From Georgenia satyanarayanai (GTDB lineage: Bacteria; Actinomycetota; Actinomycetes; Actinomycetales; Actinomycetaceae), in assembly GCF_900116375.1 (NCBI RefSeq), contig NZ_UETB01000009.1:62001-126000 (forward strand): a DNA stretch of 64,000 bases. Direction: 5' to 3'. This document shows positions 8,725 through 17,311 of the stretch, piece after piece. The first letter of the stretch is position 1, and the number at the start of each line of letters is the position of its first letter. Under the pieces are notes generated by a model. That model saw nothing but the letters and a program-made list of their open reading frames with translations, was not told where the DNA came from and ran no database searches. The translations under genes and the position numbers were made by a program.

Positions 8725-10104
8725 CTAGAAGATCGCGAAGACGGCGAGGGCGAAGAGGAAGCCGACGATCGACTGGATGGTCTGCTGGACCGTCCACGTC
8801 TTGAGGGTGGTCTTGACGTCCATCCCCATGAGCCGGCCGACCAGCCAGAAGCCGGAGTCGTTGACGTGGCTGGCGAACACGGACCCGGCCGCGGTGGCGA
8901 GGGTGATCGCGACGACCTGCATCTCGCTGAAGCCTCCGGCCGCGACGGCCGGCGCCATGAGTCCGGCGGCCGTGACGAGGGCGACCGTCGCCGAACCCTG
9001 CGCCACGCGCAGGATGACGGCGATGAGCCACACGGCGAGGATGACCGGGATGCCGGTGTCCCCGAGCACGTCGGCCAACGCGTCGCCGATACCGGACAGG
9101 CGCAGGATCCCGCCGAACATGCCGCCGGCACCGGTGATGAGGATGACGGAGGCGACCGGGCCGAGGGCCGAGTCGACGATCTTCTCCAGCGCGGTGCCGT
9201 GCTCGCCGCGACGGTTGCCGAGCACGAAGAGGGCGACGATCACCGAGATGAGCAGGGCCACCGGAGCGGTGCCGATGGACGCGAGGAGCTGGACCCAGGT
9301 CTCGGACTCGTCGACGACCCCGGCGGTGCCGAGGAAGTCCAGGCCCGTGTTGAGGAAGATGAGGACGAGGGGCAGGAGCAGGATCCCGACGACGGTCGTG
9401 ACGCTCGGCGGGTTGACCTGGCGGTCGTCGTCGGTGCTGCCGAAGAGCGCGGGCACGGGCAGGACGACTCGCCTGCCGACGAACGTGCCCCAGAGGTAGC
9501 CGGCGAGATACCAGACCGGGAAGGCGAGGACGATCGCGACGACGAGCACGAGGCCGACGTCGGCGCCGTAGAGCTCGGAGGCCGCCACCGGGCCGGGGTG
9601 CGGTGGCACGAAGACGTGCATGACCGAGAAGGCCGTCGCGGCGGGGATGCCGTAGAGCAGGACGTTGTTCCCCAGCCGGCGGGCGACGGCGAAGATGATC
9701 GGCAGCATGACGATGAGGCCGGCGTCGAAGAAGATCGGGAAGCCGAAGGCGAGGGACGCGATGCCCAGCCCCAGCGGGGCCCGCTTCTCGCCGAAGATGC
9801 TCACCATCTTCTCCGAGAGCACCCGGGCACCGCCGCTGTGCTCGATGAGCTTGCCGAGCATCGCACCCAGCGCGATGAGGAGGGCGACGTTCCCCAGCGT
9901 GCCGCCGAAGTTCGTCACGAGGGCCGGCACGATCTCGCCGACCGGGATCCCCGTGACGAACGCCGTCAGCAGCGAGACGAGGATGAGCGTGAGGAACGCG
10001 TGCAGCTTGAAGACGATGACGAGGACGAGGATGAGGGCGATCGCGCCGGCTGCGATGAGCAGCAGCGGCCCGGCCCCCAATGTCTGAGTCCAACCTTCGA
10101 TCAC
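8725..10104 (-). CDS. gntP: GntP-family gluconate:H+ symporter
   Basis: A 459-residue integral membrane protein with about 12-14 hydrophobic segments and GntP-family signatures such as PVGEIVPALVTNFG, GLGIASLAFGFPIFFDAG, FVPPHPGPVAA and GSATVALVTAAGLMAP. Predicted to import gluconate or related sugar acids with protons across the cytoplasmic membrane. The GTG at 10104 (VIEGWTQ) is preceded by a GAGGGGG Shine-Dalgarno; the frame stays open far upstream but that stretch lacks membrane character. First gene of the operon, followed by SDR and MDR dehydrogenases, so uptake and oxidation are probably co-expressed. An 8-bp GC hairpin (10126-10147) lies in the presumed leader. Confidence 0.9.
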   Translation of the reverse strand: MIEGWTQTLGAGPLLLIAAGAIALILVLVIVFKLHAFLTLILVSLLTAFVTGIPVGEIVPALVTNFGGTLGNVALLIALGAMLGKLIEHSGGARVLSEKMVSIFGEKRAPLGLGIASLAFGFPIFFDAGLIVMLPIIFAVARRLGNNVLLYGIPAATAFSVMHVFVPPHPGPVAASELYGADVGLVLVVAIVLAFPVWYLAGYLWGTFVGRRVVLPVPALFGSTDDDRQVNPPSVTTVVGILLLPLVLIFLNTGLDFLGTAGVVDESETWVQLLASIGTAPVALLISVIVALFVLGNRRGEHGTALEKIVDSALGPVASVILITGAGGMFGGILRLSGIGDALADVLGDTGIPVILAVWLIAVILRVAQGSATVALVTAAGLMAPAVAAGGFSEMQVVAITLATAAGSVFASHVNDSGFWLVGRLMGMDVKTTLKTWTVQQTIQSIVGFLFALAVFAIF

Positions 10105-10250
10105 GGGAGCCCCCTCAGTGTCGTGGCCCCGGCTCCCCCGCCGGGGCAGCGCCGTCGACGCTGCCTCGCACAGTATCGGTGACGGCCGACACACCCAAGA
10201 GGTAGGCGCGACTCGCCGCGTCTGCCCGGTCGCGGGGATGCCGGGGCCGC

Positions 10251-10256
10251 TAGCGT
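10251..10256 (+). promoter_or_regulatory. -10 box TAGCGT of a leaderless gene
   Basis: TAGCGT is followed by 7 nt and then the GTG at 10264, the spacing expected when transcription starts at the start codon. It selects 10264 over the in-frame GTG at 10255, which overlaps the -10 box. The 10105-10250 stretch holds no gene, only the divergent gntP leader. Confidence 0.55.
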
Positions 10257-10263
10257 GGGCCTC

Positions 10264-11082
10264 GTGGCGGTCGACGACGGCGTACCGGAGCAGGAGGAGC
10301 TCCTCGCCGAGCCGGCGAGCTCGGTCGAGGTCGAGCTGGCGCGTGCCCTGTCCGCGGCGCAGCGCCAGATCCACTGGCTTCGGGAGGAGCGTGACCGGTT
10401 GCGGGCCGAGCTCGCCGCCGAGCCGCGCGAGGACCGCACCGACGACCCGGCGGACCTGCTCGCCGACGTCGTCGACCAGGCCGTCCCCGAGGCGGCGCGG
10501 CGCCTGGCGCTGCGGGAGGCAGCGGGCAGCGACACCTGGGACCGGCTGACCGAGGGCGTGCGCGAGGTCTACCTCTCCCGCGCCCGCTCCGCCGTCGAGG
10601 CGGTCGTGCCGGTCTTCGACGCCGCCGTGGCCGCGATCCCCGGCCTGGGCGAGGTGCGCCGTGCCCAGCTGCGGCTGGGCCTGCCACCCGAGGGGGACCT
10701 GGCCGGGCTGCTCGACCACGTCCGCGCGGAGAGCCGGGCACGTGCGCTCCAGGAGGTCTCGGAGGACCTGCGCGCGCGGCTGGAGGACCACGAGCTGATG
10801 CGCCGGGCCGTGCAGGCGGTCGAGCTCGTGCTCGTCGAGGGTGAGCACATGGCCGCGCAGCACGCCTCGCCGGTCGCGGTGGAGGTCGCCGAGTGGTTCG
10901 CCCGGCGGTTGCAGCAGGCGCTCGCCGGCCCCGACGTCACCCTCGGCGACGCGCTCGAGGCCGAGCGGGAGCAGGTGCTCCTCGCCGTCGCCAGCGAGCT
11001 CGGCCTGGAGGGGATGGACGCGCTGGCCTGGTACAGCGACATGAGCACGCGTCTGGACGCCGCCGACGAGGCGGAGGAGTAG
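10264..11082 (+). CDS. hypothetical Glu/Arg-rich helical protein
   Basis: A 272-residue soluble protein that I do not recognise. It is strongly charged and predicted mostly helical, with heptad-like stretches near the N-terminus (ALSAAQRQIHWLREERDRLRAEL, split here as ALSAAQRQ and LREERDRLRAEL) and between about 155 and 210 (SRARALQEVSEDLRARLEDH), consistent with coiled coil. No catalytic motif, signal peptide or membrane segment is seen. The GTG at 10264 follows a -10 box by 7 nt. It is transcribed away from gntP, and the HAD gene begins 44 bp downstream. Coding periodicity is clear, so the gene is real. Confidence 0.75.
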   Translation: MAVDDGVPEQEELLAEPASSVEVELARALSAAQRQIHWLREERDRLRAELAAEPREDRTDDPADLLADVVDQAVPEAARRLALREAAGSDTWDRLTEGVREVYLSRARSAVEAVVPVFDAAVAAIPGLGEVRRAQLRLGLPPEGDLAGLLDHVRAESRARALQEVSEDLRARLEDHELMRRAVQAVELVLVEGEHMAAQHASPVAVEVAEWFARRLQQALAGPDVTLGDALEAEREQVLLAVASELGLEGMDALAWYSDMSTRLDAADEAEE

Positions 11083-11126
11083 CGGAGCGGATGCGGCCGG
11101 CTCCCGGCTGGGGTAGCAACGGGTCC

Positions 11127-11807
11127 ATGCCTACTGACGCACCCGGTGCCGTCCTGCTCGACATCGACGGGACCCTGGCCGACTCCAACTACGTCCACAC
11201 CTTCACCTGGGCCCGGGCCTTCCGCGAGGTGGGGCACCCGGTCGACGCCTGGCGCATCCACCGCTCCATCGGCATGGGCGGGGAGCTGCTCCTCGCCGAG
11301 CTGCTCGGGGACCGCGTCGACGAGCTGGGGGAGGCCGCCAAGGAGAAGCACACCGAGTACTACGCGCAGGCCGCGGAGGAGGTGCACCGCTTCGACGGCG
11401 TCGTCGAGCTCGTCGCCGCGCTCAAGGAGCGCGGGACGAAGGTCGTGCTCGCCACCTCCGCCGCTCCCGCGGAGCTGGAGATCCTCGAGCGGCTCCTCGG
11501 GGTGTCAGACGACGTCGACGCCATCACCTCGGCCCAGGACGTCGAGGAGGCCAAGCCGGACCCGGACCTCGTGCAGAAGGCGCTCGACGCGGTCGACGTC
11601 CCGGCCGAGCGGGCCGTCTTCGTCGGCGACACCGTGTGGGACGTCGAGGCCGCCGCCCGGGCGGGTGTGCCGTGCGTCGGCGTGCTCACCGGCGGCGTCG
11701 GTGAGGGCGAGCTGCGGGACGCGGGGGCCGTGGCGGTCTACCGGTCCGTGGCCGCCATCCTCGAGGACCTCGACTCCTCCCCGCTGCGCCACGCCTGGGG
11801 CGGCTGA
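11127..11807 (+). CDS. HAD-superfamily phosphatase (phosphoglycolate phosphatase-like)
   Basis: A 226-residue subfamily IA HAD hydrolase. Motif I is LLDIDGTLADS (nucleophile and acid Asp), motif II LATSAAPAEL, motif III lysine in EEAKPDPD, motif IV VFVGDTVWDVEAA. The cap domain lies between residues about 20 and 85. Members hydrolyse small phosphate esters such as phosphoglycolate; the substrate here is unknown. The ATG at 11127 is the first start that leaves motif I at the expected distance (about 15 residues). It converges with udgX, with a long hairpin between the stops. Confidence 0.87.
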   Translation: MPTDAPGAVLLDIDGTLADSNYVHTFTWARAFREVGHPVDAWRIHRSIGMGGELLLAELLGDRVDELGEAAKEKHTEYYAQAAEEVHRFDGVVELVAALKERGTKVVLATSAAPAELEILERLLGVSDDVDAITSAQDVEEAKPDPDLVQKALDAVDVPAERAVFVGDTVWDVEAAARAGVPCVGVLTGGVGEGELRDAGAVAVYRSVAAILEDLDSSPLRHAWGG

Positions 11808-11822
11808 GCCCACTCGCCTCGG

Positions 11823-11868
11823 CAACGTGTGGACTTTCGACCCCAGAGGTCGCAAAGTCCACACGTTG
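11823..11868. terminator. 15+5 bp intergenic hairpin between convergent genes
   Basis: Perfect 15-bp arms CAACGTGTGGACTTT (11823-11837) and AAAGTCCACACGTTG (11854-11868) enclose a further 5-bp stem CGACC/GGTCG, one unpaired C and a CCAGA loop. It sits between the convergent HAD and udgX stops, so it could terminate both. Sequence symmetry far exceeds what termination needs, and a dispersed palindromic repeat is possible. Confidence 0.6.
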
Positions 11869-11885
11869 TCCTCGGGTCGGGGCGG

Positions 11886-12515
11886 TCAGCCTCCCGCCGC
11901 GGCGCTCGCGGCGCGCAGGTCGGTGACCAGCTCGGCGAAGGCCTCGTCCCAGCCGCCGCGCCCGCGCAGCCGCAGCAGCGCCGAGGGGTGCGTCGTCACG
12001 AGCACCGGCAGGTCCTCGCCGTCGAGGACCTCGCCGCGCACGTCCCCGATGCGCACGTCCCGTCCCAGGACGGCGCGGGCCGCCGTCGCGCCGAGACAGA
12101 CGACGACGGCGGGGCGCACCGCGGCCCGCTCGGCCGCCAGCCACGGGTGGCAGGCCTCCACGTGCGCGGCCCCGGGCTTCTTGTGGATGCGGCGCTTGCC
12201 GCGGTCCTCGAAGCGGAAGTGCTTGACGGCGTTGGTGAGGTAGACGTCCTCGCGGGCGATGCCCGCCGCCTCCAGCGCGTCCGCCAGCACCCGCCCGGCC
12301 GGCCCGACGAAGGGCTGACCCTCCCGGTCCTCCCGGTCACCGGGCTGCTCACCGACGAGCATGAGCCGTGCGCCGGCCTCGCCGGCGGAGAACACCACCT
12401 GGGTGGCGTCGGCCCACAGCTCGCAGCCCCGGCAGCCGGGCGCCGCGGCACGCAGGGCGGCGACGTCACCGTCCGAGGGCACCCACTCCTGGGCGCCGGG
12501 TCGCTCCGCGGCCAT
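11886..12515 (-). CDS. udgX: uracil-DNA glycosylase superfamily protein UdgX
   Basis: A 209-residue family 4-like uracil-DNA glycosylase. The motif GEQPGDRED (residues 55-63), FVGPAGRVL, and the UdgX-specific loop KRRIH ending at H111 are all present; VTTHPSALLR is the C-terminal motif. In Mycobacterium smegmatis UdgX the KRRIH histidine (H109) forms a covalent bond with DNA after uracil excision and helps hold a 4Fe-4S cluster; the cysteines here (CRGCEL, HVEACHP, VVCLG) fit cluster ligation. The ATG at 12515 stands 6 nt after a TACGGT -10 box and is preferred over the long upstream extension. Role: DNA uracil processing, inferred from family. Confidence 0.88.
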   Translation of the reverse strand: MAAERPGAQEWVPSDGDVAALRAAAPGCRGCELWADATQVVFSAGEAGARLMLVGEQPGDREDREGQPFVGPAGRVLADALEAAGIAREDVYLTNAVKHFRFEDRGKRRIHKKPGAAHVEACHPWLAAERAAVRPAVVVCLGATAARAVLGRDVRIGDVRGEVLDGEDLPVLVTTHPSALLRLRGRGGWDEAFAELVTDLRAASAAAGG

Positions 12516-12587
12516 GGGCCCACCGTAGGCAGCGGCGTGCCTCGCCGCGCGTCGGCTCGGGCCTGCGGCGCCCGTACCGTTGTCCCC
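12516..12587. promoter_or_regulatory. divergent promoters of udgX and the LmeA-like gene
   Basis: On the minus strand TACGGT (12527-12522) precedes the udgX ATG by 6 nt. On the plus strand TACCGT (12575-12580) precedes the ATG at 12588 by 7 nt. Both spacings imply leaderless transcripts starting at or next to the start codon. No convincing -35 boxes are visible. Confidence 0.6.
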
Positions 12588-13283
12588 ATGCGCCGCCTCG
12601 CCTCCGTGGTCCTCGTCCTGCTCGTCGTGCTCGCGGTCGTCGGCACGGTGGTCGACCGCGTGGCCGTGGCCCGGACCGAGGACCGGCTCCTCGCGGAGGC
12701 CCGCGAGCAGCTCGAGCTGGCGCCGGACGCCGACGTCGAGATCGACGGCTTCCCGTTCCTCACCCAGGTGGTGGCCGGGCGGCTCGCCGAGGTCCGCGGC
12801 ACCACCCCGACGCTCCTCCTCGAGGGCTTCGAGCTGCACGACGTCCGGGTGGCGCTGCGCGGCGTCGCGCCGGAGGCGCCCTACCCGGCGGAGACGGTCG
12901 AGATCAACGCCGAGGTGCCCGCCGCCACCCTGCAGTCGGCGCTCAGGGACGCGGCCGACCTGCCCGGTGACCCGCTGCGCGTGGACGTGGCGGACGGGCT
13001 CGTGCAGCTGGGCGTCGAGGTGGCCGGCCTGGACCTGGCCGTGGTGCTCGACCCGGTCCTCGTCGACGGCGCGATCGGCCTCGAGCTCGGGGAGGTCTCG
13101 GTGGGCGGCGGGAGCGTTCCCCAGGACCTCGTCGACGTCGTCGGTGGCCTGCTCGGCGACGTCCGCATCGACATCCCCGGCCTGCCCGAGGGGCTCGTCC
13201 CCACCCGCCTCGAGGTCGGCCGGGACGCCGTCGAGCTGCGCCTCCAGGGCAGCGACGTGGAGCTCGGCGAGTGGGTGGGGTAG
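12588..13283 (+). CDS. LmeA-like DUF2993 lipid-binding envelope protein
   Basis: A 231-residue protein with one N-terminal membrane anchor or uncleaved signal (hydrophobic residues about 4-20, MRRLASVVLVLLVV). A DUF2993 fold rich in beta strands follows, with the characteristic VEIDGFPFLTQVVAGRL and FELHDVRVAL. In mycobacteria LmeA is a periplasmic phospholipid-binding protein involved in lipomannan elongation; the role here is inferred only from fold. The ATG lies 7 nt after TACCGT. Convergent with the CtaG gene, with 4 bp between the stops. Confidence 0.82.
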   Translation: MRRLASVVLVLLVVLAVVGTVVDRVAVARTEDRLLAEAREQLELAPDADVEIDGFPFLTQVVAGRLAEVRGTTPTLLLEGFELHDVRVALRGVAPEAPYPAETVEINAEVPAATLQSALRDAADLPGDPLRVDVADGLVQLGVEVAGLDLAVVLDPVLVDGAIGLELGEVSVGGGSVPQDLVDVVGGLLGDVRIDIPGLPEGLVPTRLEVGRDAVELRLQGSDVELGEWVG

Positions 13284-13287
13284 TCCC

Positions 13288-15309
13288 TCAGCGGGCGGCG
13301 CCGTCGCGCCCGGCCATCTGCGCGAGCCGGGCGTTGTACTCGGCCAGCGCGGCGTCGTCGTCGCGGTCGGCCTGACGGTCGGTGCGGCGGGTGACGCGCT
13401 CCTCGTCCCGGGCCCACGCGATCGCGACGGCGACGGCGAGGGCGAGCGTGGGCAGCTCACCGATCCCCCACGCGATCGCCCCGCCGGCCTCCTGGTCGGC
13501 GAGCGCGTCCACGCCCCAGGGCAGGCCGAGGCGGCCGAAGTGGTCCCCGGCGAAGAGGGTGGTGGCCTGCATGACCGAGACCCCGAAGAAGGCGTGGAAG
13601 CCCATCGTCGCGAAGAGCAGGAGCAGCCTCATCGGGTAGCGCGGGCGGCTGGGGCCCGGGTCCACGCCGATGAGGGCGCCTGCGAACAGGTACCCGGCCG
13701 CGGTGAAGTGGACGACCATGGCGATGTGCCCCACGTGGGTGCTCAGCGCCAGCTCGAAGAGGGGCGAGTAGTAGAAGACGATCATCGAGCCGGCGAAGTT
13801 CACCGCCGCCGTCCCCGGGTGGGCGAAGAAGCGCGCCCAGCGGGAGTGGACGGTCGCGAGGAGCCACTCGCGCGGCCCGCGCGAGCCGTCGTCGCGTGCC
13901 GGCAGCGCGCGGACGGCGAGGGTGATCGGGGCGCCGACGACGAGGAAGATCGGCACGACCATCGCGAGCAGCATGTGCTGGACCATGTGGGCGCTGAACA
14001 TGACGACGCCGTAGACCGACGGCCCGCCGGACGTCACCCACGCGAAGAGCACGAGTCCCGTCACCCACGACGCCGTGCGCGGCAGCGACCAGTGGTCCCC
14101 GCGGCGGTACAGCCGATACACCCAGCCGAGGTACACGCCGATGCCCGCGACCGCGAGGATCCCGAACAGCACGTCGGGTCGCCACTCGGTGAACCACGCG
14201 AGGAGGCTCGGCTCCGGGGGAGCGGCGTAGCCGGTGATCTCCTGCACCGGGGTGGGCCGGCTCACCGGGTCCTGTGGGACGGGGGGTGCGGAGGAGCCGA
14301 GCGCCACCGAGACACCGATGACGGCGCCCACGAGGACGACCTCGCCCGCCGCGAGACGCCAGAACGCGGCAGGACGGTCCGTGGCCGCCGGCACGGTGCT
14401 GCGACGGTGCACCCAGCCGACGAGCCCGAGGACGACGAACATCACCGTCTTGGTGAGGAGCAGCAGCCCGTAGTCGGTGCTGACGAGGTCCTCGAGGGCC
14501 CCCAGGCGCACCCCGCCGTTGACGAGGCCGGAGACGCCGACGAGCGCGAAGCTCCAGCCGGCGAGCGTGGAGAAGCGCCGCACGGCCGGCCCGCGGTCGG
14601 CCCCGAGCCGCCGGGCGACGAGGCAGAGCACCGCCAGGCCGCCGGCCCACACGCTGATGGACCCGATGTGCAGCCACATCGCCGAGACGGCGAGGTTGTG
14701 GCCCTCCGCGCCGGCGGCGTGACCGGTGAGGGCGATGGGCACGACGGTGGCGAGGGCGAGGACGCCGGCGAGGGCGGCCGCCGTCGGCGTCGCGACCGCT
14801 ACGCAGACCGTGGCGAGCACGGCGGCCATGACCGTGGCCACGAGGTGGGCCTGGCCCATGGGGATGTCGGTGACGAACTGGGCGAGCTCGGCACCGAAGG
14901 TGGGCTCGTCCAGGCTGCGCCCGGAGGTGCGCGCGTAGGTGAGGACGATGCGCACGACGCTCGCCAGGGTCCACACGACGGCGGCGACGGCGGCGACCCG
15001 CGCGGCCAGCGACCACGCCGCGCCCTCGACGGCGACCCGCGGACGGCGCCGCTCGTCCCCGCGTCCGGCGTGCGGCAGGACGAGCGCGCACATGGCGAGC
15101 GCGCCGATCGTCACGGCCGCGGCACCGTCGGCGACCACGGTGACCAGCGGGACGCCCCAGCGGACGACGGCGCCGGGGTCGAGCACGGCGGAGGGCTGGG
15201 CCGCGCCGGAGAACAGGAGCCCGGCGACGGCGAGCACCAGCGCCGCGACCGCGGCCCCGACGAGGGCGAGGGCCGGACGGTGGCGGGGCGCTGGGGCGGG
15301 CGTGGACAC
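13288..15309 (-). CDS. fused CopD / CtaG-like copper and cytochrome c oxidase assembly membrane protein
   Basis: A 673-residue polytopic protein with roughly 14-16 hydrophobic segments. The N-terminal half resembles CopD (copper resistance D: HIGSISVWAGGLAVL, GWSFALVGVSGLVNGG). The C-terminal half resembles Caa3-type CtaG (SAHMVQHMLLAMVVPIF, VHFTAAGYLFAGA), with conserved His/Met residues suited to copper. Known actinobacterial members deliver copper for cytochrome oxidase. The GTG at 15309 follows TACCCT by 6 nt and is preferred over the longer frame, whose extra residues lack membrane character. Divergent from the MoxR operon, 92 bp apart. Confidence 0.87.
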   Translation of the reverse strand: MSTPAPAPRHRPALALVGAAVAALVLAVAGLLFSGAAQPSAVLDPGAVVRWGVPLVTVVADGAAAVTIGALAMCALVLPHAGRGDERRRPRVAVEGAAWSLAARVAAVAAVVWTLASVVRIVLTYARTSGRSLDEPTFGAELAQFVTDIPMGQAHLVATVMAAVLATVCVAVATPTAAALAGVLALATVVPIALTGHAAGAEGHNLAVSAMWLHIGSISVWAGGLAVLCLVARRLGADRGPAVRRFSTLAGWSFALVGVSGLVNGGVRLGALEDLVSTDYGLLLLTKTVMFVVLGLVGWVHRRSTVPAATDRPAAFWRLAAGEVVLVGAVIGVSVALGSSAPPVPQDPVSRPTPVQEITGYAAPPEPSLLAWFTEWRPDVLFGILAVAGIGVYLGWVYRLYRRGDHWSLPRTASWVTGLVLFAWVTSGGPSVYGVVMFSAHMVQHMLLAMVVPIFLVVGAPITLAVRALPARDDGSRGPREWLLATVHSRWARFFAHPGTAAVNFAGSMIVFYYSPLFELALSTHVGHIAMVVHFTAAGYLFAGALIGVDPGPSRPRYPMRLLLLFATMGFHAFFGVSVMQATTLFAGDHFGRLGLPWGVDALADQEAGGAIAWGIGELPTLALAVAVAIAWARDEERVTRRTDRQADRDDDAALAEYNARLAQMAGRDGAAR

Positions 15310-15401
15310 CCGTCCAGGGTAGATCCAGACTCGGGTGGCATACTCGCGCGGGTACACGGCGCGAACCGGGCGGCAGCAGTCGCCCCCAGGACAGGGGAAC
15401 C

Positions 15402-16424
15402 ATGACGACACCGAGCGGCGCTGGGCTGGCGCCCAGCACGGCCACGATCGAGCACGGCGACCTCCAGCGCTCCGCGGAGCTGCTCGGGCGGGTCAACGCG
15501 ATCTTCGGCCAGCGGGTCATCGGCCAGGAGGCACTGCGCACGGCCCTCGTGTCCACCCTGCTCGCCGGCGGGCACATCCTCCTCGAGTCGGTCCCCGGGC
15601 TGGCGAAGACGACGGCCGCGCAGACGCTGGCCTCCTCGGTCTCCGGCACCTTCCACCGGATCCAGTGCACCCCGGACCTCATGCCCAACGACATCGTCGG
15701 CACGCAGATCTTCAACTACGCGACCGGCCAGTTCAGCACCCAGCTCGGGCCGGTCCACGCCAACCTCGTCCTCCTCGACGAGATCAACCGCTCCAGCGCG
15801 AAGACGCAGTCGGCGATGCTCGAGGCGATGCAGGAGAAGCAGACCTCCATCGGCGGCGAGGTCTTCCCGCTGCCCACGCCCTTCATGGTCCTCGCGACGC
15901 AGAACCCCATCGAGGAGGAGGGCACCTACGTGCTGCCCGAGGCCCAGATGGACCGCTTCCTCGTCAAGGAGGTCCTCACCTACCCCACGCCCACCGAGGA
16001 GATCAGCGTCCTCGACGGCATCAGCTCCGGCTCCTTCGAGGCGCCGCTGCGCAGCGACCCCATCAGCCTGGACGACGTCGTGCTCCTCCAGCACCTCGCC
16101 GCGCAGGTGTACGTCGACGCGTCGATCAAGCAGTACATCGTCGCGATCGTCAACACCACGCGCGGTGGTGGGCCCCGGCCGCTGCCGAAGTTCTCCCAGC
16201 ACGTGCGGGTGGGCGCGAGCCCGCGTGGCGCGATCGCGCTCATGCGCGTGGCCCAGGCCCACGCCCTCCAGCAGGGCCGCACCTACGTCGTGCCCGACGA
16301 CGTCAAGGCGCTGAGCCACAGCGTCCTGCGTCACCGGCTCGTGCGCACCTACGACGCCCTGGCGAACAACGTCGCTCCCGAGGCGCTCATCGACGCCGTC
16401 TTCGCCGCCGTCCCCGCGCCGTAA
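15402..16424 (+). CDS. MoxR-type AAA+ ATPase
   Basis: A 340-residue AAA_3/MoxR ATPase. The Walker A variant is SVPGLAKTT (K69) and Walker B is LVLLDEINR (D126), with ATQNPIEEEGTYVLPEAQMDRF (split: ATQNPIEEEGTY, LPEAQMDRF) as the sensor region. These ATPases act with VWA-domain partners as chaperones for metal insertion or complex assembly. It starts a tightly coupled operon: the stop overlaps the DUF58 start (TAATG), then a membrane protein, two VWA proteins and an acidic-tailed protein. The ATG at 15402 follows AGGGGAAC. Client protein unknown. Confidence 0.93.
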   Translation: MTTPSGAGLAPSTATIEHGDLQRSAELLGRVNAIFGQRVIGQEALRTALVSTLLAGGHILLESVPGLAKTTAAQTLASSVSGTFHRIQCTPDLMPNDIVGTQIFNYATGQFSTQLGPVHANLVLLDEINRSSAKTQSAMLEAMQEKQTSIGGEVFPLPTPFMVLATQNPIEEEGTYVLPEAQMDRFLVKEVLTYPTPTEEISVLDGISSGSFEAPLRSDPISLDDVVLLQHLAAQVYVDASIKQYIVAIVNTTRGGGPRPLPKFSQHVRVGASPRGAIALMRVAQAHALQQGRTYVVPDDVKALSHSVLRHRLVRTYDALANNVAPEALIDAVFAAVPAP

Positions 16425-17311
16425 TGTCGAGCGCGTCCCGGCTGGCGAAGGTCCGCGCGCGCCTCGACCTCCCCACGGTCCGGCGCGCCTCGGGCCTGCT
16501 CGACGGGCACCACCGCTCGATCTTCACCGGGCACGGGCAGGACTTCGACGACATGGTCGAGTACCACCCGGGCGACGACGTCGGCGACATCGACTGGAAG
16601 GCCTCGGCCCGCACCGGTCACCCGGTCATCCGCCGCTTCGTCCACGAGTCCAACCTCGCGATGGTCCTCGCCGTGGACACCGGCCGCTCGATGGCCGCCA
16701 GCGCCCCGAGCGGGGAGCGCAAGTCGGAGATCGCCCTCTTCGCCGCCGACGTCGTCGCCTACCTCGCGCGGGCCCGCGGGGACCTCGTCGGGCTGGTGGC
16801 CGGCGACTCGCGGCGCATCACCCAGGTCCCGGCCCGCGGCGGCACCGGCCACATGGAGATGCTGCTGCGCCTCCTCGAGGGCGAGCTCACCCGGGACGCG
16901 CCCGTCTCGGACCTCTCCCGCGTCCTGGACCGGATCCTCACCTCGGCCACCCGGCGCACGCTCGTCGTCCTCATCACCGACGAGGCGCGTCCCGCCCTCA
17001 GCGACGAGGACGCGCTGCGCCGCCTGCGCACCCGGCACGACGTCATGGTCATCTCCGTGGCCGACGCCGTGCCCACGACGCCCGGCCTGGGCGCCGTCGC
17101 CGACGTCGAGGGCGGGCTCGTGCTGCCGCCCTTCCTCCAGCGCGACCGCCGCCTGCACGCCGCGGCGACCACCGCCGTGGCCAACCGCAAGAAGCGGGTG
17201 CGGGACATGCTGCGGCGCCGCGGCGTCGAGCACGTCGTCGCCGCCAGCTCCGACGACGTCGTCGACGCCCTCCTCGACCTGTTCCGGAGGCAGCGACGTG
17301 TCCGGAGCTGA
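16424..17311 (+). CDS. DUF58 domain protein
   Basis: A 295-residue cytosolic protein with the DUF58 signature YHPGDDVGDIDWKASARTG (about residues 46-64) followed by a degenerate VWA/MIDAS-like segment (VLAVDTGRSMA). DUF58 proteins are the regular partners of MoxR ATPases; molecular role is unresolved. The ATG shares one base with the MoxR stop. The gene overlaps the next start by 14 bp. It is predicted soluble, unlike the next three products. Confidence 0.9.
   Translation: MSSASRLAKVRARLDLPTVRRASGLLDGHHRSIFTGHGQDFDDMVEYHPGDDVGDIDWKASARTGHPVIRRFVHESNLAMVLAVDTGRSMAASAPSGERKSEIALFAADVVAYLARARGDLVGLVAGDSRRITQVPARGGTGHMEMLLRLLEGELTRDAPVSDLSRVLDRILTSATRRTLVVLITDEARPALSDEDALRRLRTRHDVMVISVADAVPTTPGLGAVADVEGGLVLPPFLQRDRRLHAAATTAVANRKKRVRDMLRRRGVEHVVAASSDDVVDALLDLFRRQRRVRS

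Noticed and set aside
15335-15401. Upstream extension of the DUF58 frame through the MoxR gene
   Set aside because: The MoxR ATPase occupies that stretch in another frame with intact Walker motifs; DUF58 similarity starts at 16424.
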